64,000 bases of DNA from assembly GCA_943737045.1 (NCBI GenBank), contig CALSFV010000332.1, forward strand, positions 271,722 to 335,721, given 5' to 3'. The translations under genes and the position numbers were made by a program. This stretch comes from Parapristionchus giblindavisi (Eukaryota; Nematoda; Chromadorea; Rhabditida; Diplogasteridae). Below, piece after piece: positions 29,395-41,800 of this stretch. The notes under the pieces are model-generated. The model did no database searches. It saw only the letters and a list, made by a program, of their open reading frames with translations, and was not told the origin of the DNA. The first letter of the stretch is position 1; every line of letters begins with the position of its first letter.

Positions 29395-31860
29395 TTAATC
29401 ATATAATGTATCATCTCCCCATAGATTATCAACTACATTATATTTCCATAGAGATGGTTGTCCTCTATGTCTAACTATCTCTGATAGATCACTCTTTCTC
29501 CAATCAAATGGTTCTTGATTCAAATGGGTAGGTCCTGCTTCTGATAGGAAGTTCAAGGTAGGCATTGATGAATCACGGAACTATAAAATCAATAATCAAT
29601 ATTATATATTATAAATGAATGAATACCTTAACATCGGTAGCGACCATATCTCGAATATTCATAGTCTTATATGGATAAGTTCCATTTGAAGGATTCAAAT
29701 CATTTCTAGCTGCTATAGCGAATTCTGCATTCTCATGTGGGACACATATATCACATCGAGAATACTCATCTTCCATGTAATTATTTGATCTAAAATTTAT
29801 TTTATTATATATTTATTTATTTATAATTGATAAGATAACCTCATGAGTTTATAGAGTGAGTGTAAATCCTTCACAGAATCATGTTCTCTATCAAATATTT
29901 TAGATCTCGCTGTCTTACTATAACTGAAATAGTCTCCATATTTCTTTTCCATTTCACAGAATCCTCCAAGGTTAAACATCTCTTTGAAGTATCTGAATGA
30001 GTTCATAATTATTATTGATTATTGAATAATCATACGGTCGATTATAACTCTTCCAATATGAATATCGATCGAGATGTTCTGACATATCGGCTACTTCAAT
30101 TGCACCTCTGAAATATTTAAATAATGGTTTATTTCAAAATAATAAAAAAAACTAACGGCATTTGTTCAAGTATAGTTAGAGTTCCCGGTTCCAATTTCTC
30201 CATCCCTTTATTGAATTTCTTGTAATCAACAATAATCCACTGTAATTTATCAAAAATTAATCAATATTTTAAACTCAGTCTTAACTTGATTGTTATACGT
30301 TCCAGAATTATGTCGTCCAAAAATGAAAGCCCAATCATCTCCAGAACTAGAAAGACGAGTGGCAACCTAGTTTCTTGATATATTTTCTTAAATCATTGAT
30401 TAACTATTACCTGTGATCTAATCCAAGTAGGAACACTTTGTGGAGTCATTCTATCAAATAATTTGTCCGTGTATAATTCATTTGTAGTTTCAGTTATGGC
30501 CAGATTATCCCCATTCAAATAGAAATCGTCTATCGAAGCCAAGGTTCCTCAAATAATATTGCATTACGAGATTTTTGAACGCAATCAAGCAGATCAGTGA
30601 GTGGACTTAATATTACATATATCAATTCTTTTTTTCCATCTTAGATATTACATTTCAGATATTAATGAATTATCTTCGATTATACCTGGATACCCAGTAT
30701 ATGAATATTCCATTCCTGGTATATTATGGAGCTTAAAACGAATTCTCTTTTGAACTCGAAGAAGTGCAGATAATGAATCCCATGTTGTATGAGAGAATAG
30801 AAGATCTTCATTATAATCTGTCAACTAAACAAATAATATCAATATCAATGAAACAATCAACGGTTTTGTACTGATAGATAAGAATGAATACATTGATAAG
30901 AAGAAATAAGGAAATGATAACCTTAACAAGAGATGAACAATGACTTCTTCTTCTCATTAACCATTTTGGATGATTGAATTTACCCTCCAAATCCCATATC
31001 TCTGCTTGTAATTGAATACGGCTGAATTATTAGGTTATTTATATAGGGAAAATAATAAGAGAATTGAAAAAAATCTATGTTGATTGATATGATATAGAGT
31101 ACTTACAATATGATATGAGATATGATCTCTTCATCATTTCTAATCTTCATCATTGTTCCTTCATATCCATCTATCATTCCTTGTAGATGAGACAATGTCA
31201 TATTCACCTTATATCAATCAATTTACTTCTTCATATATCATATGGCCAACCTGTCTCCAATATTTATCATATCTATTTTCTTGAACCGAAGTTCTAAGGA
31301 ACTCCATTTGCTCTGAGAGATAAATCTTCAATTGTCCACAATATTCTTCGTATCCTTTACAGTAATCATGAAATAGATTATATCCATGATCAGATATTAG
31401 ATCACGCGATGCCGTCCCTAATTGATTAATCAATCAATCGATAATCAATGGATAAAGTACCTTCAAGATAACCAGCTGCATATCCTTGAAGCCAATCAGG
31501 AATTTTATGTGAAAAGATCTCAATATCGACTCCAGCCCATCTACGATTATTTACATCATTATTTACATAAATATATCATCATAATTAGTAAATATATTAC
31601 CCAGTCTGATTGATAGCATTAACATAATGTATTTTGGCTACATCAACTTGACAAAGTTTATTCCTTCTTCGATTGAAAATATGATATGGTTGACCATTCT
31701 TTGTTAGGCAGAAAAGATGCTATAATAGAAGAATAATAGAAGATTTGATAGATGAGAATGAATGAACCTCTTGTATTCGAGTATTATGAATAGTTTTATG
31801 TTGAGGAATTGATGATGATAGAAAGAATAAAGAGAAGAATATAAATATGAATGGTTTCAT
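29395..31860 (-). CDS. Phospholipase B-like protein (PLBD/LAMA family)
   Basis: About twelve exons. The start MKPFIFIFFSLFFLSSSIPQ is a signal peptide. Family blocks follow in order: GYAAGYLEGTASRDLI; SHCSSLVK, containing the Cys that in PLBD proteins becomes the N-terminal nucleophile after autocleavage; DYNEDLLFSHTTWDS; SYTGYPGTLASIDDFYLNGD; LAITETTNE; WIRSQVATRLSSSGDDWAFI; FGRHNSGTYNNQWIIVDYKK; TILEQMPGAIEVADM; and SYNRPYFKEMFNLGG. It ends WGDDTLYD. PLBD proteins are lysosomal or secreted Ntn-hydrolase-fold enzymes with phospholipase/amidase activity. The YPG-TLASIDD junction requires an intron ending in GAG (acceptor about 30548-30549). No break seen. Confidence 0.88.
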
Positions 31861-32211
31861 CACTTTAAACTCGTATGAAATGAATGGATAGACTAGTAAG
31901 TGGTCAATATTGATAAGATAAGAATATCAATCGATTGAATGGACAATAATGACCTGACAAAAGATAAAAGATAATGACAATGTTATTAATACTATTCATG
32001 ATCTAATTAAGTTCATCTGTACATTTACCTTAGATCATCTTATACTATTATATGTACATATGGCCACTGCTGTAACTTACTCTTTGTACACTCTTTATTC
32101 AGTTGCTACAACCTAAGGACAAATAATTCTCAACATCTTAATTTCGAAATAAATATTATAAATACTATTTAAATTTTATTTTTGATTCGCCTTGAGTGGC
32201 CTTATGAGATA
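31861..32211. other. Intergenic, no gene seen
   Basis: AT-rich DNA upstream of the PLB-like gene, ending at the Tc1-like element. Presumed promoter region; no identifiable site. Confidence 0.5.
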
Positions 32212-33610
32212 CAGTACTGGCCAAAAAAGAATAACATTTGGTTTTTTCGCCATAACTTTTTTCAAACTCAACGGATCGACTCCAGATTTCCAGGAATAAT
32301 TTTGAGAGTGTTTTTACGTGACTTACACAAAAATTACCCCGGTTGATCTTGCACGGTAAATTTTATTTAAATTTTATTAAAAGTCAAAAAATGAGATTTT
32401 TTTTTTTTTTTCTTCGCATTCTTCTAATTTTTTTCGCTCATTTTTTCTACAAATGTGTGCTGTATCAATTTAAAAGCGTGACACGGATTCTTGGGAGCAA
32501 GAATATACCGAGATCCGAGCGAGAATTCATTCGTCGTGGACGTCAGATGGGACTGTCACTGGCACTCTGTCACAGCAGTTCCGAGTGAGTGTTTCGACTA
32601 TCCTGAAGGTCATCAAAACTTCAATCCGTAATCAAACAATGTAGAAGGTTAATGTACGACCTCGCAAAACGACCACAACATCTGATCGTCTGATTACCTG
32701 CATTTCGAAGGAGAAACTGAGGCTCACTACAATGGACATCAAGCAAGCACTAGCGGAGTTTCGCTAATTTGAGGTGGCTAAGGATTGTAAACATGGCTGA
32801 AAAGATATTTGAGGTGTCCGTGAATAATGTACGATATCGTCTTCGTGCGTCGGGTCTGTTCGAACATCGCCATATCAAGAAACAGATAATCTCCGAAAAA
32901 ATCGCAAAGCATGGATCTCATTGGCAAAAGAGCACTTGTATTGGACCCCCTAACAGTAGAATTAGGTCGTATTCTGAGACGAAAGCAAGTTTATGATAAT
33001 CGGTGCGATGAGAATAACCCACGTTAGTCGTCAGGTTGGCACTAGATCTGATTTGAAGTACCAACTGACCACCATGAAGCATGGAGGAGGATCGTTGATG
33101 CTGTGGGGTTGTTTCTGTGAATTTGGGGCAAGACCCCTGGTTCATGTGAAGAGAATTATGAAGAAGGAGATACTCTAGAGACACAATTCCTTCCTTCAAA
33201 CATGGTTTCAGGATAGTTTAGAACCTTTCGACACCTCAAATTAGCGAAACTCCGCTAGTGCTTGCTTGATGTCCATTGTAGTGAGCCTCAGTTTCTCCTT
33301 CGAAATGCAGGTAATCAGACGATCAGATGTTGTGGTCGTCTTGCGAGGTCGTACATTAACCTTCTTCATTGTTTGATTACGGATTGAAGTTTTGATGACC
33401 TTCAGGATAGTCGAAACACTCACTCGGAACTGCTGTGACAGAGTGCCAGTGACAGTCCCATCTGACGTCCACGACGAATGAATTCTCGCTCGGATCTCGA
33501 TATATTCTTGCTCCCAAGAATCCGTGTCACGCTTTTAAATTGATACAACACATATTTGTAGAAAAAAGGAGCGCAAAAAAACAAATGTTATTCTTTTTTG
33601 GCCAGTACTG
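32212..33610. mobile_element. Degenerate Tc1 element with inverted duplicated transposase end
   Basis: Ends CAGTACTGGCCAAAAAAGAA at the left with the reverse complement at the right, flanked by TA (32210-32211 and 33611-33612). The terminus resembles C. elegans Tc1 (CAGTGCTGGCCAAAAAG), including the GGTTTTTT run that follows. The plus strand encodes decayed Tc1 transposase pieces: helix-turn-helix-like NIPRSEREFI and VSTILKVIKTSIRNQ, then MKHGGGSLMLWGCF, the typical Tc1 catalytic-domain block. The right arm (about 33236-33530, minus strand) is a second copy of the N-terminal coding part, here with a cleaner frame from about 33423 to 33241. The plus-strand copy has an in-frame stop and frame shifts. 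Not autonomous. Confidence 0.9.
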
Positions 33611-33938
33611 TAAATCATAAAGGCAACTAAAATATATATTAAAAGAAGTGTTTCTATACATTTCTCACTTAATTTTCATCGTTGTTAATATACATCAAAA
33701 GGTTTTTAGTTGAATGATTATTTGATTGATATAAATGAATACTCTTCCATGGTAATAGTACTTCATATACTCAACATTTCGAAAACCGGTAGATTTAATA
33801 GATTGAAGAGGTATTTGCTTAATAATACATATTTAGAATTCATTTAAATGAATATCCATTATGAAATCATAAATTCTTCCATCTCCACTTGCATTCACTC
33901 ATTCATTCCTATCCTATCTCTTGTTTTCGGTTGTTTCA
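33611..33938. other. Intergenic, no gene seen
   Basis: AT-rich DNA between the Tc1-like element and the next start codon; no supported feature. Confidence 0.5.
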
Positions 33939-35606
33939 ATGGGAAATCAACATTCTAATCCAAATTCAACTTCAAGTATGCGTAAAGAGGTTTTATAATA
34001 CATATTGATTCTAATCAATTATTGATCTATCCTTAGGATGATTCTCCTCCTTGTCAAAGGAAAAAGACAATAGTTGATGAAGTGAAACAGGAAGGAGATC
34101 CATTATCTGTAAGGCGGTGACCAATTATCTCATACAATCGATAATCAATCGATAATCAATCGATGATCAGGAACGAGCCGTAAGCCCTGGTCAAGTTGTA
34201 TCTGAACCTTCCACTGATGGAAATACAAAGAGCATACTTGGAACGATATCAACTAAAATAGTAGTGAAGGAGAAGAAGGAAGATAAAGGGACGAAAGATG
34301 ATAAAGATAAGAAAGATGATAAAGGGAAGAAGGAAGAAGTTAGACTTTGTTTATTCAAGTTCATTTAAAGTAATGTGTAATATCAATGTGTACGTAAGGG
34401 TAGGACAAATACATTTTAAAGAAAAAAAATCCAGGCTATCATTATAATAACCCAAAAAATGCATGTTTAATGAGCATTGTATCAAATGTAGTGCGTGATA
34501 ATCAAGAGTAAATCTGAAAACACAGTCAAAGATAGAACTTTTGTTAATTCTCGGCTCTTTTTTAAAATTCTTTTTTTTTCTATTTCATATATCATAATAT
34601 ATTATTGTAGGGTGTTAACAGTCCAATGGATCATGCAGAACCAAGAAAACCAAAGAAACCAAAGATTAAACCAGCAAGGGTATCAATGATTATACATTCA
34701 TATTTTATTTATTTATCACATGCAAACGCATGAACGATACTGTCTTAAAAGTTGTGGAAATGATCAATAAACACAACGAACTCTCAAATACTAGAAGTTA
34801 ACTATAAGATGTTTGCTGTGAGTCAGTCGTTCCTCTCATATCATCGAGTAATCATTATAATGGTGCACGTTAGCCTTTTCTAAAGGCACAACTCGGCATA
34901 GCACCGCGCTAGACCCCACCACGCAAGGGGGCTTTTCTCAATAAAATATAAAAAATATATAATAAAATTATGCTTATGGTAGCGATCTTTTATCTGGAAG
35001 GAGGCTACAATACACCATAGCAACCATTTTTTTAGTTTGGATAGTTTTTATCACACCATTATAAAAAATTGAATTCCCACGCAATTTAAAATTTCCGCGC
35101 GTTGTTTTGTACAGGAATTTTTAAATTTTCAAAATTTCGAAAAAATTACGAATTTCGAAAAAAATTAAAACTCAACAAAAAATTTTGGTTACTAGGGCGC
35201 ACTGTAGCCTCCCAAACAGCTAAGCGATCTCTACTATAAACATAATTTTTAACTCTTTATTCATTGAGAAAACCCCTCGCATGCAGCGTCGTGCCTTGAG
35301 AAAAGTGTAATGAGTACCACTGTTCATATCCATATGGATATGAGTGAATCGAAGATTTCTTGAGTTGTTTATCGTTTGATTTTAGAATCAATCGAGAAAT
35401 GAAAGGTATAAGAATGATCCTATCGAGGATGAATTAAGGAAAATGTTCAGGTGAGAAAGATCAAAGATCAAAGATCAACTATTAAATTGAGGGCTGAGGG
35501 TCGTGAGAAGATTATATTTGTGAAAGAAACTCAAGAGGAAGCTGAGCTACCTGCATTTCCTTCTGAGATGACACTTAGATTTGATGTTAGATTTGATGTC
35601 GAGTGA
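33939..35606 (+). CDS. Unrecognised small Lys-rich protein, possible N-myristoylation
   Basis: Not recognised. Exon 1 encodes MGNQHSNPNSTSSMRKE; Gly2 followed by Ser6 fits an N-myristoylation signal (inference). Later exons give DDSPPCQRKKTIVDEVKQEG, RAVSPGQVVSEPSTDGN, a highly charged K/D/E stretch (KDDKDKKDDKGKKEE), MDHAEPRKPKKPKIKPAR, and finally EGREKIIFVKETQEEAELPA before TLRFDVRFDVE and stop. The protein looks largely disordered. Two introns are enlarged (about 34340-34610 and 34690-35385), the second by an inverted-repeat element. The last exon starts after a GAG acceptor (35490-35491). The next gene begins only 58 bp downstream, so co-transcription is plausible. Confidence 0.55.
34866..35316. 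mobile_element. Inverted-repeat element in intron
   Basis: The left end region CCTTTTCTAAAGGCACAAC and right end region GTCGTGCCTTGAGAAAAG are diverged reverse complements. A second pair is GGGGCTTTTCTCAATAAA with TTCATTGAGAAAACCCC. Borders are approximate and no target duplication was settled. Confidence 0.55.
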
Positions 35607-35664
35607 TTAAAAAACCAAAGATCAAAGACCAATTCAGTCAATCCAAACAATTGTCGACGTTGTT

Positions 35665-36140
35665 ATGCCTCATCATCGTACTTTCAAGAGAAAAAATCGA
35701 TCAAAACCAGATCCATGGAGAAGGTTTGATCTATGATCTTTTATATGTGATCTCTGATCTTTGATCTTGAGACGTTTTTTTAGATATGGTGCACTTCGTA
35801 AACTGCATCAAACAGGAGGATTTGCATTTGATCCAAAAGATAATAAAGAAAGATCATCAAGAAGAGGAAAAGGAAAGAAACCCAAAATAAAGTATTCCTC
35901 AATGGTTTATCTAATAGATAATTTATTCATAGTTACATTTATTATCTGTAATAATGTATTACACAACATTTTAATACATCACGATAAATTCGATAATCAT
36001 ATGATTTAATTAAAATGTTTTACAGATTCTATACAATAAAAAAAGGAGCTCCATTCATTGTTCCACCTCCAGAAGGTCAACCAATCACTAAATTGGATAA
36101 ATTACTCGAACCAGTTAGAAAGAGAAGAAACTCTAAATGA
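35665..36140 (+). CDS. Unrecognised small basic protein
   Basis: Three exons encode a protein of about 95 residues: MPHHRTFKRKNRSKPDPWRR, YGALRKLHQTGGFAFDPKD, then KERSSRRGKGKKPKIKF, IKKGAPFIVPPPEGQPITKL and LLEPVRKRRNSK. Phases match at both junctions. It is strongly basic, consistent with a nucleic-acid-binding, ribosomal or nucleolar protein, but I cannot name a family. It starts 58 bp after the preceding stop on the same strand. Confidence 0.55.
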
Positions 36141-37166
36141 TTCTATTCGTCTAATCAACTCTTCCATATTCATAAACAATGGCTATATTCATTTGTATTA
36201 TACAAAAGAGATAATGAATATCTAAAAGAAGATCTATCTACTTCATTTAGATGAGTATTCAAGAACAAAATGTGAAGAAGAGAAAAAAAGAGGACAAAGT
36301 GGGTGGTAAAAGGGGATATAGAGTGGAGATGCGGAAGGAGATGAAGAGAAAAGGGGAAGAGAAAGAGAAGTAAAGGGAGAGGGAGAGGGAGAGAGAGGGA
36401 GAGGGAGAATGAGAGTATATGAAGATGTTATCATTACCCTTGTGGTCCATTTCTTCTATCAATACTAATGGGAACTTCTTCTTTTCTAATGAGGTCAATG
36501 AGAAACACAAAAAAGTGGATGAAATGACGTTTGTGAACAAGAGTGGAACATTGAATTCCCTGAAGAACATTGAACTTTTAAAATAGATAAAATATTATTT
36601 TTCGTGTTAAAATGATCTCTATATTCTCGAATAACTCATGTATAGAAAATTTTATACAAACTACTTGAATGTTGTAGAAGATAATAGAATGGCATCTGAT
36701 CGAAAAGCAATCAATGAAATATCTATAACGAATCAAAATTACATATATTCTCCGATTGTTTTCCTAATTCCCGAACATTTTCTTACGTAAAGGGAACTAA
36801 ATCCATGGAGGAAATATTTCGTAAAGTAAGAGGGTTCTTTTTTGTGTGTCACATCATTTTGATTAATCGAATCCATTGAATAACTGGATAATATCCGATC
36901 ATTCAATCATATGAGTCATTATAAGTGTGGATAAGTGTTTTCATTTGACAAAAAGATATAGATGGATGAATATATAAGAAGGATAGAATGAAAGGGTAGA
37001 TCATCAACTCTCAAAGGTCAGTTCAATTTAATTCTCACTTTCAATAAGGGTCATTAGATGAAAGTGGGTGGAGACTAATAAGATTGAGTTGTTGATGACC
37101 TAGAATAGTCCTTCATAAGGAGTCATTCATTTCATTCAATTCAGAGTTCTTCTCTCATTTCCAATC
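36141..37166. other. Intergenic, with short purine repeat
   Basis: No supported gene. A GGGAGA-type tract lies at about 36370-36415, related in sequence to the large array at 19.5-21 kb. The sequence from about 36950 presumably holds the promoter of the DB-module gene. Confidence 0.5.
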
Positions 37167-38046
37167 ATGCTTCGTCTAGTTCTCACTTGTGCTCTTATTG
37201 CCCTTGCTACTGCTGATCCCAATGATAAGCTCAAGAAATGTTGTGCTACCATTAAGGTATATTACCTTGTACTTACTTAGTCTATCAAATAAATCAATAT
37301 ATTGATTACTTTATAGCAAGGAGATAAGGACTGCATCAGTCGTTTCTGTGACTTCAATGCCATCTCTCAGACTAACGTAAGAACATTATCATATCTATTC
37401 ATTGTCTATGTATATTACAGTACTATGATTCTTTCTGTATTTGTAGTTCATGATACTCTGAAAGTATTCAATACAGTAATCATTGTTCATTCCAGATCTT
37501 GAACTATCTCTCAACCTGCTCTGACAAGGGACCTACCGTAGGCATGATGTGGGATTGTGCTTCTCTCCGTCACGATCACACTGAATGTTGTAAGGTACGG
37601 TAACTACTTGATTGAATCGTGAATTGAATTTATTAAGAGTATTATAATTGTAGGCCAAGGGAGTAGAGGGTAAGTGTCTTGAGTATTGTGCAGCTCATGA
37701 TGGAGTCCCTACTAACTATCTTGACTATCTCTTCTGTACTGAATCATTCAATGAAATCCGTCAATGTTTCTATGATCATATGGATAAGAACGAAGGATAC
37801 ATCCATAAGTAAGTTACTTAATCAATACTACTAAATTAGTTAAGATATCCTTAAGTCCTTATCAATCCTTATCAACTAGGACTTAAGGATATCTTAACTA
37901 TTTTAGTATTAGTATGTAATATGTAGTATTTTATGCTTTTTCATAAGTTATTGATTGAAAGATGAAACATAAGTAGCCCTAATAATATGCAATCAATTAT
38001 ATAACTAATTATATAAAACATTTACTTTTGCAGGCACAAGGGATAA
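37167..38046 (+). CDS. Secreted DB-module protein 1
   Basis: Signal peptide [18 protein letters not shown], then a single nematode DB module (Pfam DB family). Cysteines are spaced as [70 protein letters not shown] and [11 protein letters not shown], followed by a short HKHKG tail. Five introns interrupt it. The module is restricted to nematode secreted proteins, and its function is poorly known; some are extracellular or receptor-associated. Sequence blocks are shared with the downstream gene at 39288 (KGPTVG-MWDCAS, GVPT-YL), so the pair is a tandem duplication. Confidence 0.88.
37824..37910. repeat. Short hairpin in last intron of DB-module gene 1
   Basis: AGTTAAGATATCCTTAAGTC on the left is mirrored by GACTTAAGGATATCTTAACT on the right with a loop of about 20 bp. 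The pairing extends on each side through ACTAAA/TTTAGT words. Confidence 0.8.
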
Positions 38047-39287
38047 GAATTCAACTGGTAGCAACATTATTCATCACATTACGGAAATATTTGTAAACAT
38101 AGCTAATAAAGATATTATTAAATTAAATGGATTAGTAATTGTTTTACATGAGAATTGTTCCAATGAAATTGAGAAAGATGTAGATATAGAAGATGGAGAT
38201 ATAGAGAGCGAAATTAAGAAAACGAGAAATTGAACAAGTTTTTGTCACTAAAAGAATATCCCGACTTTTGCCGTTGGTCATCTCCTTGTGTTCTCATTTA
38301 CCTAATACATTATGGATTTCATTCATTCATTCCTTTTTATCCTTTCCTCATTTTCTTCATCATTTGTATGGTTATCAAAAACGGTTGGGAAACGGATTAG
38401 AGAGTTTAACGAATTTTAAGAGATGCTAATTTACCTTGTCTAGTGTATATACAGTTACTTTGGAGTAGACTTTGACTTCATAAAATATCTTGAAACTATC
38501 ATCGGATATATGAAATTCAACATAATCTTCTGTTTTTCTTCTCATTTTTACCGAGAGATCATCTTATTCAATTCTTTCTGAATTCTCTCCTTGGATAAAA
38601 GGTCAAGAGGATCTAATAATGAAGAATATGAAAAAATAAAGATTGGGGATTATTTATCATAATAAACTTTTCCTTATGATTCATTCACACGTTTATTTAT
38701 TGTTTAATTCGAATCAGTGTAAGCCATTATAATTAACATTGACATACTGTGAATTACACAAAGATTGCTGGTCTATCCAATGTTGAGTTCATCCTTTTCT
38801 ATGTAAAATGGGAAAAAAACAAATCAATAGGCTAAATGATGTGTAAAAGTTCTGAAGATTGTATGAATTCTTTCTAAGTACTTGATGTATTATATCATGT
38901 CTTGTTCTCCATTAACCGGTTACATTCGTTCTAATGTACCATCATATACAATGTATATACACGATTTGATAATCAAAGGTAATCTTACTCTTATTCTTTT
39001 CTTCATCTTTTTCTATGCCCTTTATATCGTATAGAACGAATGGATAGAAGAAGCTAAACTTGATTCAATATGAGATCTATTCCTTCTCATTCATTCATTC
39101 CCTTTTTCCTCTATTCACTGCCACTATACACTCACCATTCACAATTGTGCAACAATGTCCTTTTTTGTAATCTATATATGTACAATATATTGAATGACTC
39201 TAATCTACCGTATATAACTCTACTCCATTCTTTCTCGTTTTCTTCGTTCCCTTTCATCTATCTACTATCAATATCCGAATATTCAGA
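38047..39287. other. Intergenic, no gene seen
   Basis: AT-rich DNA between the two DB-module genes. An AATAAA site near 38102 probably serves the upstream gene. No convincing exon. Confidence 0.5.
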
Positions 39288-40184
39288 ATGATTCGGGTAG
39301 TTTTACCTATATTGTTCTTTACCAGTACCATATTTTGTCAACAACAACCATGGAATTGGAATCCTTTCGCACAATGGGCACAACCAGGTTATAATTATAT
39401 TTTATATTTTTAATTTAAATAATTGTTATTCAGTAAATTTGTTCCAAACTCAACAGCAGAATCATTTCGGAGGTCAACAGAGTAGAAGAGCTAGTGCTTT
39501 AGAAATGTATATCTATATCATCTATGATAATACAAATAAATAAAAGATATTTTCAGATACGGAGAACCCGGAAAGAGAAATGCGAACCAAAAGTTGCGTA
39601 CATGTTGTAGACAATTGAAATCAGCCGATCCTGAATGTAGAAGAAGATATTGTGACTTTGATGCTCTATCGTCTAATCAGGTTTATATCTCCTTCTTTTT
39701 TTTACTCGTTGAAATCTTTTGAAGGTTCTACAATACTTGGGTCAATGTGTATCAAAGGGTCCAACAGTCGGACAAATGTGGGATTGTGCCTCCTCACGAG
39801 CTGATCATAGACAATGTTGTCAAAGACAAGGAGTTTCTTTTATTTATCCATACTTAGAATCTATCAATCACATCTGGAGTGAGAGTATCTATGATATTAC
39901 ACATCATTATGATATCATAATGTAGTATATATATATAGATCATTAGAAAATAATATCGGAAATACTAAATGAATTACTTCTAGGTAATTCCTGCATGTAT
40001 GGCCTATTGTGAGACCACAAATGGAGTACCCACTGACTATCTTAAATATGCTATTTGTATTGGACAATTTGACAAGGTACGAACATCAATCAATATCATA
40101 AATATAACCAATCGATAATTGAAGATCCGACACTGTTTCCGTGAATATCTTTCTTCTCATCCTAATCTCAAGGGAGACACGTAA
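39288..40184 (+). CDS. Secreted DB-module protein 2 (paralogue of the upstream gene)
   Basis: Signal peptide [18 protein letters not shown], then a Gln/Asn/Trp-rich spacer ([31 protein letters not shown]) absent from the paralogue, a basic [12 protein letters not shown] segment, and one DB module: [88 protein letters not shown]. It ends NLKGDT. An acceptor (CAG) lies one base before the ATG, suggesting trans-splicing. All module cysteines are retained. The basic stretch upstream of the module could be a processing site (inference). Confidence 0.85.
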
Positions 40185-40407
40185 TATATACATATAATCA
40201 ATCACTATTTCATTATTAATTGAATACTTTAAAATTCATGTAAATAATCATTAAATGATATTGATATAAACGATAAAACGATTAGTTATTATCATTTGTG
40301 TTTGAATAAGAATACAAATGAGCACAAAGCAACATTTATTGACAAGTGATCTACATATCGATCGATAATCAAAATGTCAGCTAATATTGTGAGAATGAAT
40401 CGATAAT

Positions 40408-41800
40408 TTAAGAAGATCCAACACGTTTAGGAGTAATCTTAAGATCTTTAGTAGATGGATCACATATAATCATCTGTTCTTGTGGTTTTTCAGTAGAAAG
40501 CATTACTGTAAACGAAAGAATTAAATATTATCATTATTGATTGACAATCATTACATTTGTTGGATAAAGACATTGATACACTTGCACTTCCTACGACTAA
40601 ACATCCTCTAGTAGTTGGAGATTCCTACAAAGATCAAAGATCAAGGTCTAAAAGATCATAGATCAACCTTGTAGAAGTTCATATTGTCCCTAAGAATAGC
40701 AATAACATCTTCAGCTACAGGATATGGTGGAAGAGGTTTGAATGTAGATGATACCATCTGCGATGTCTTCTGTAGTTCCATAATCTTCGATGGCTCCTAA
40801 AATATCAAAGATCAAAGATTAAAGATCACAAATGAAAAGATACCGTGAGAGTACTCTTTTGAGCAGCTGGTGGAGAAAAGAATTGATCATCTTTCTTGTC
40901 AAATTTCTCTATTACTGATTCTTGTACAATAACAGAAGGAGCTATCATCAAAGATTTTTGAGCAACTGCACGTTCAAGAGTGATAGATACCTACATTTGA
41001 TCTTTGATCTTTCGTATTTAGATTACTGTAATACCTTTTTATCATCATTGATTGATTTCATAATCATTGATCGTGCTTTCTCTCTATCAGTAATATCGAC
41101 TTTGTTCACCTACATACTGCTCATAGTTACCGTAATCTATATCTACCATATACCTTAATTAAATGATCTCCTGGCTTTACATAGCTTGATGCAGCACCTC
41201 CGTCTTCTACTAGGGAAACGATGACTCGACCTTCGAAGTCCTATAATAATAAAATGATTATCGATTGGATGAAAGTTACAGTACTCTATGAATGAGCATT
41301 CCAATACGACATCCTCCACTTCTCCATACGAGCTCTACCTCCATTCGTTCTGTATTTGGACGAACAGTTTCAAGTCTCTTAATGGGAAAGGAATAGTATT
41401 GCTTCAATTATTGATTCATTAACACCTTGAATGTCGCTGTATAATGAACATCTCGATCATATTCTATTGCGACCTTTCCAGGAATATTCTTTCTCACTGC
41501 ATTGAAGAAATCTGCGGTAGTTTGAACAGGCTAAAATAGTACGGTACATATTGATTACGGGAGATATGGATTACAATATCAGCGACAGAGATGATGATGT
41601 CGTTAGTAAAGATAATTCCAAGAAATACAGATGAAGGCTGAATCTTTTTCACCTAGATATATTAAGATTAAAGGACATTGAATTACAATATATCGATATC
41701 ATACTTTCCCTTTTCCATCCAATTCTACTCCTATCGATACGTTTTTATTCAGAATATTGACTCTCGCCGATCCCTTCTTTCTATTGATTTCTGTCATCAT
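40408..41800 (-). CDS. Two-PDZ-domain protein
   Basis: A multi-exon minus-strand gene starting MMTEINRKKGSARVNILNKN. PDZ 1 covers roughly residues 12-85 (VSIGVELDGKGKVKKIQPSS, FTNDIIISVADPVQTTADFF, KVAIEYDRDV). PDZ 2 lies at roughly 105-180 (GGCRIGMLIHRDFEGRVIVS, VEDGGAASSYVKPGDHLIKV, NKVDITDREKARSM, KKVSITLER). The C-terminal third is Ser/Thr/Pro-rich and probably disordered, ending KDLKITPKRVGSS. It looks like a cytoplasmic scaffold of nematode type; partners cannot be inferred. The carboxylate-binding loops are not the classic GLGF (IGVEL and IGMLI occupy those places). Confidence 0.75.
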
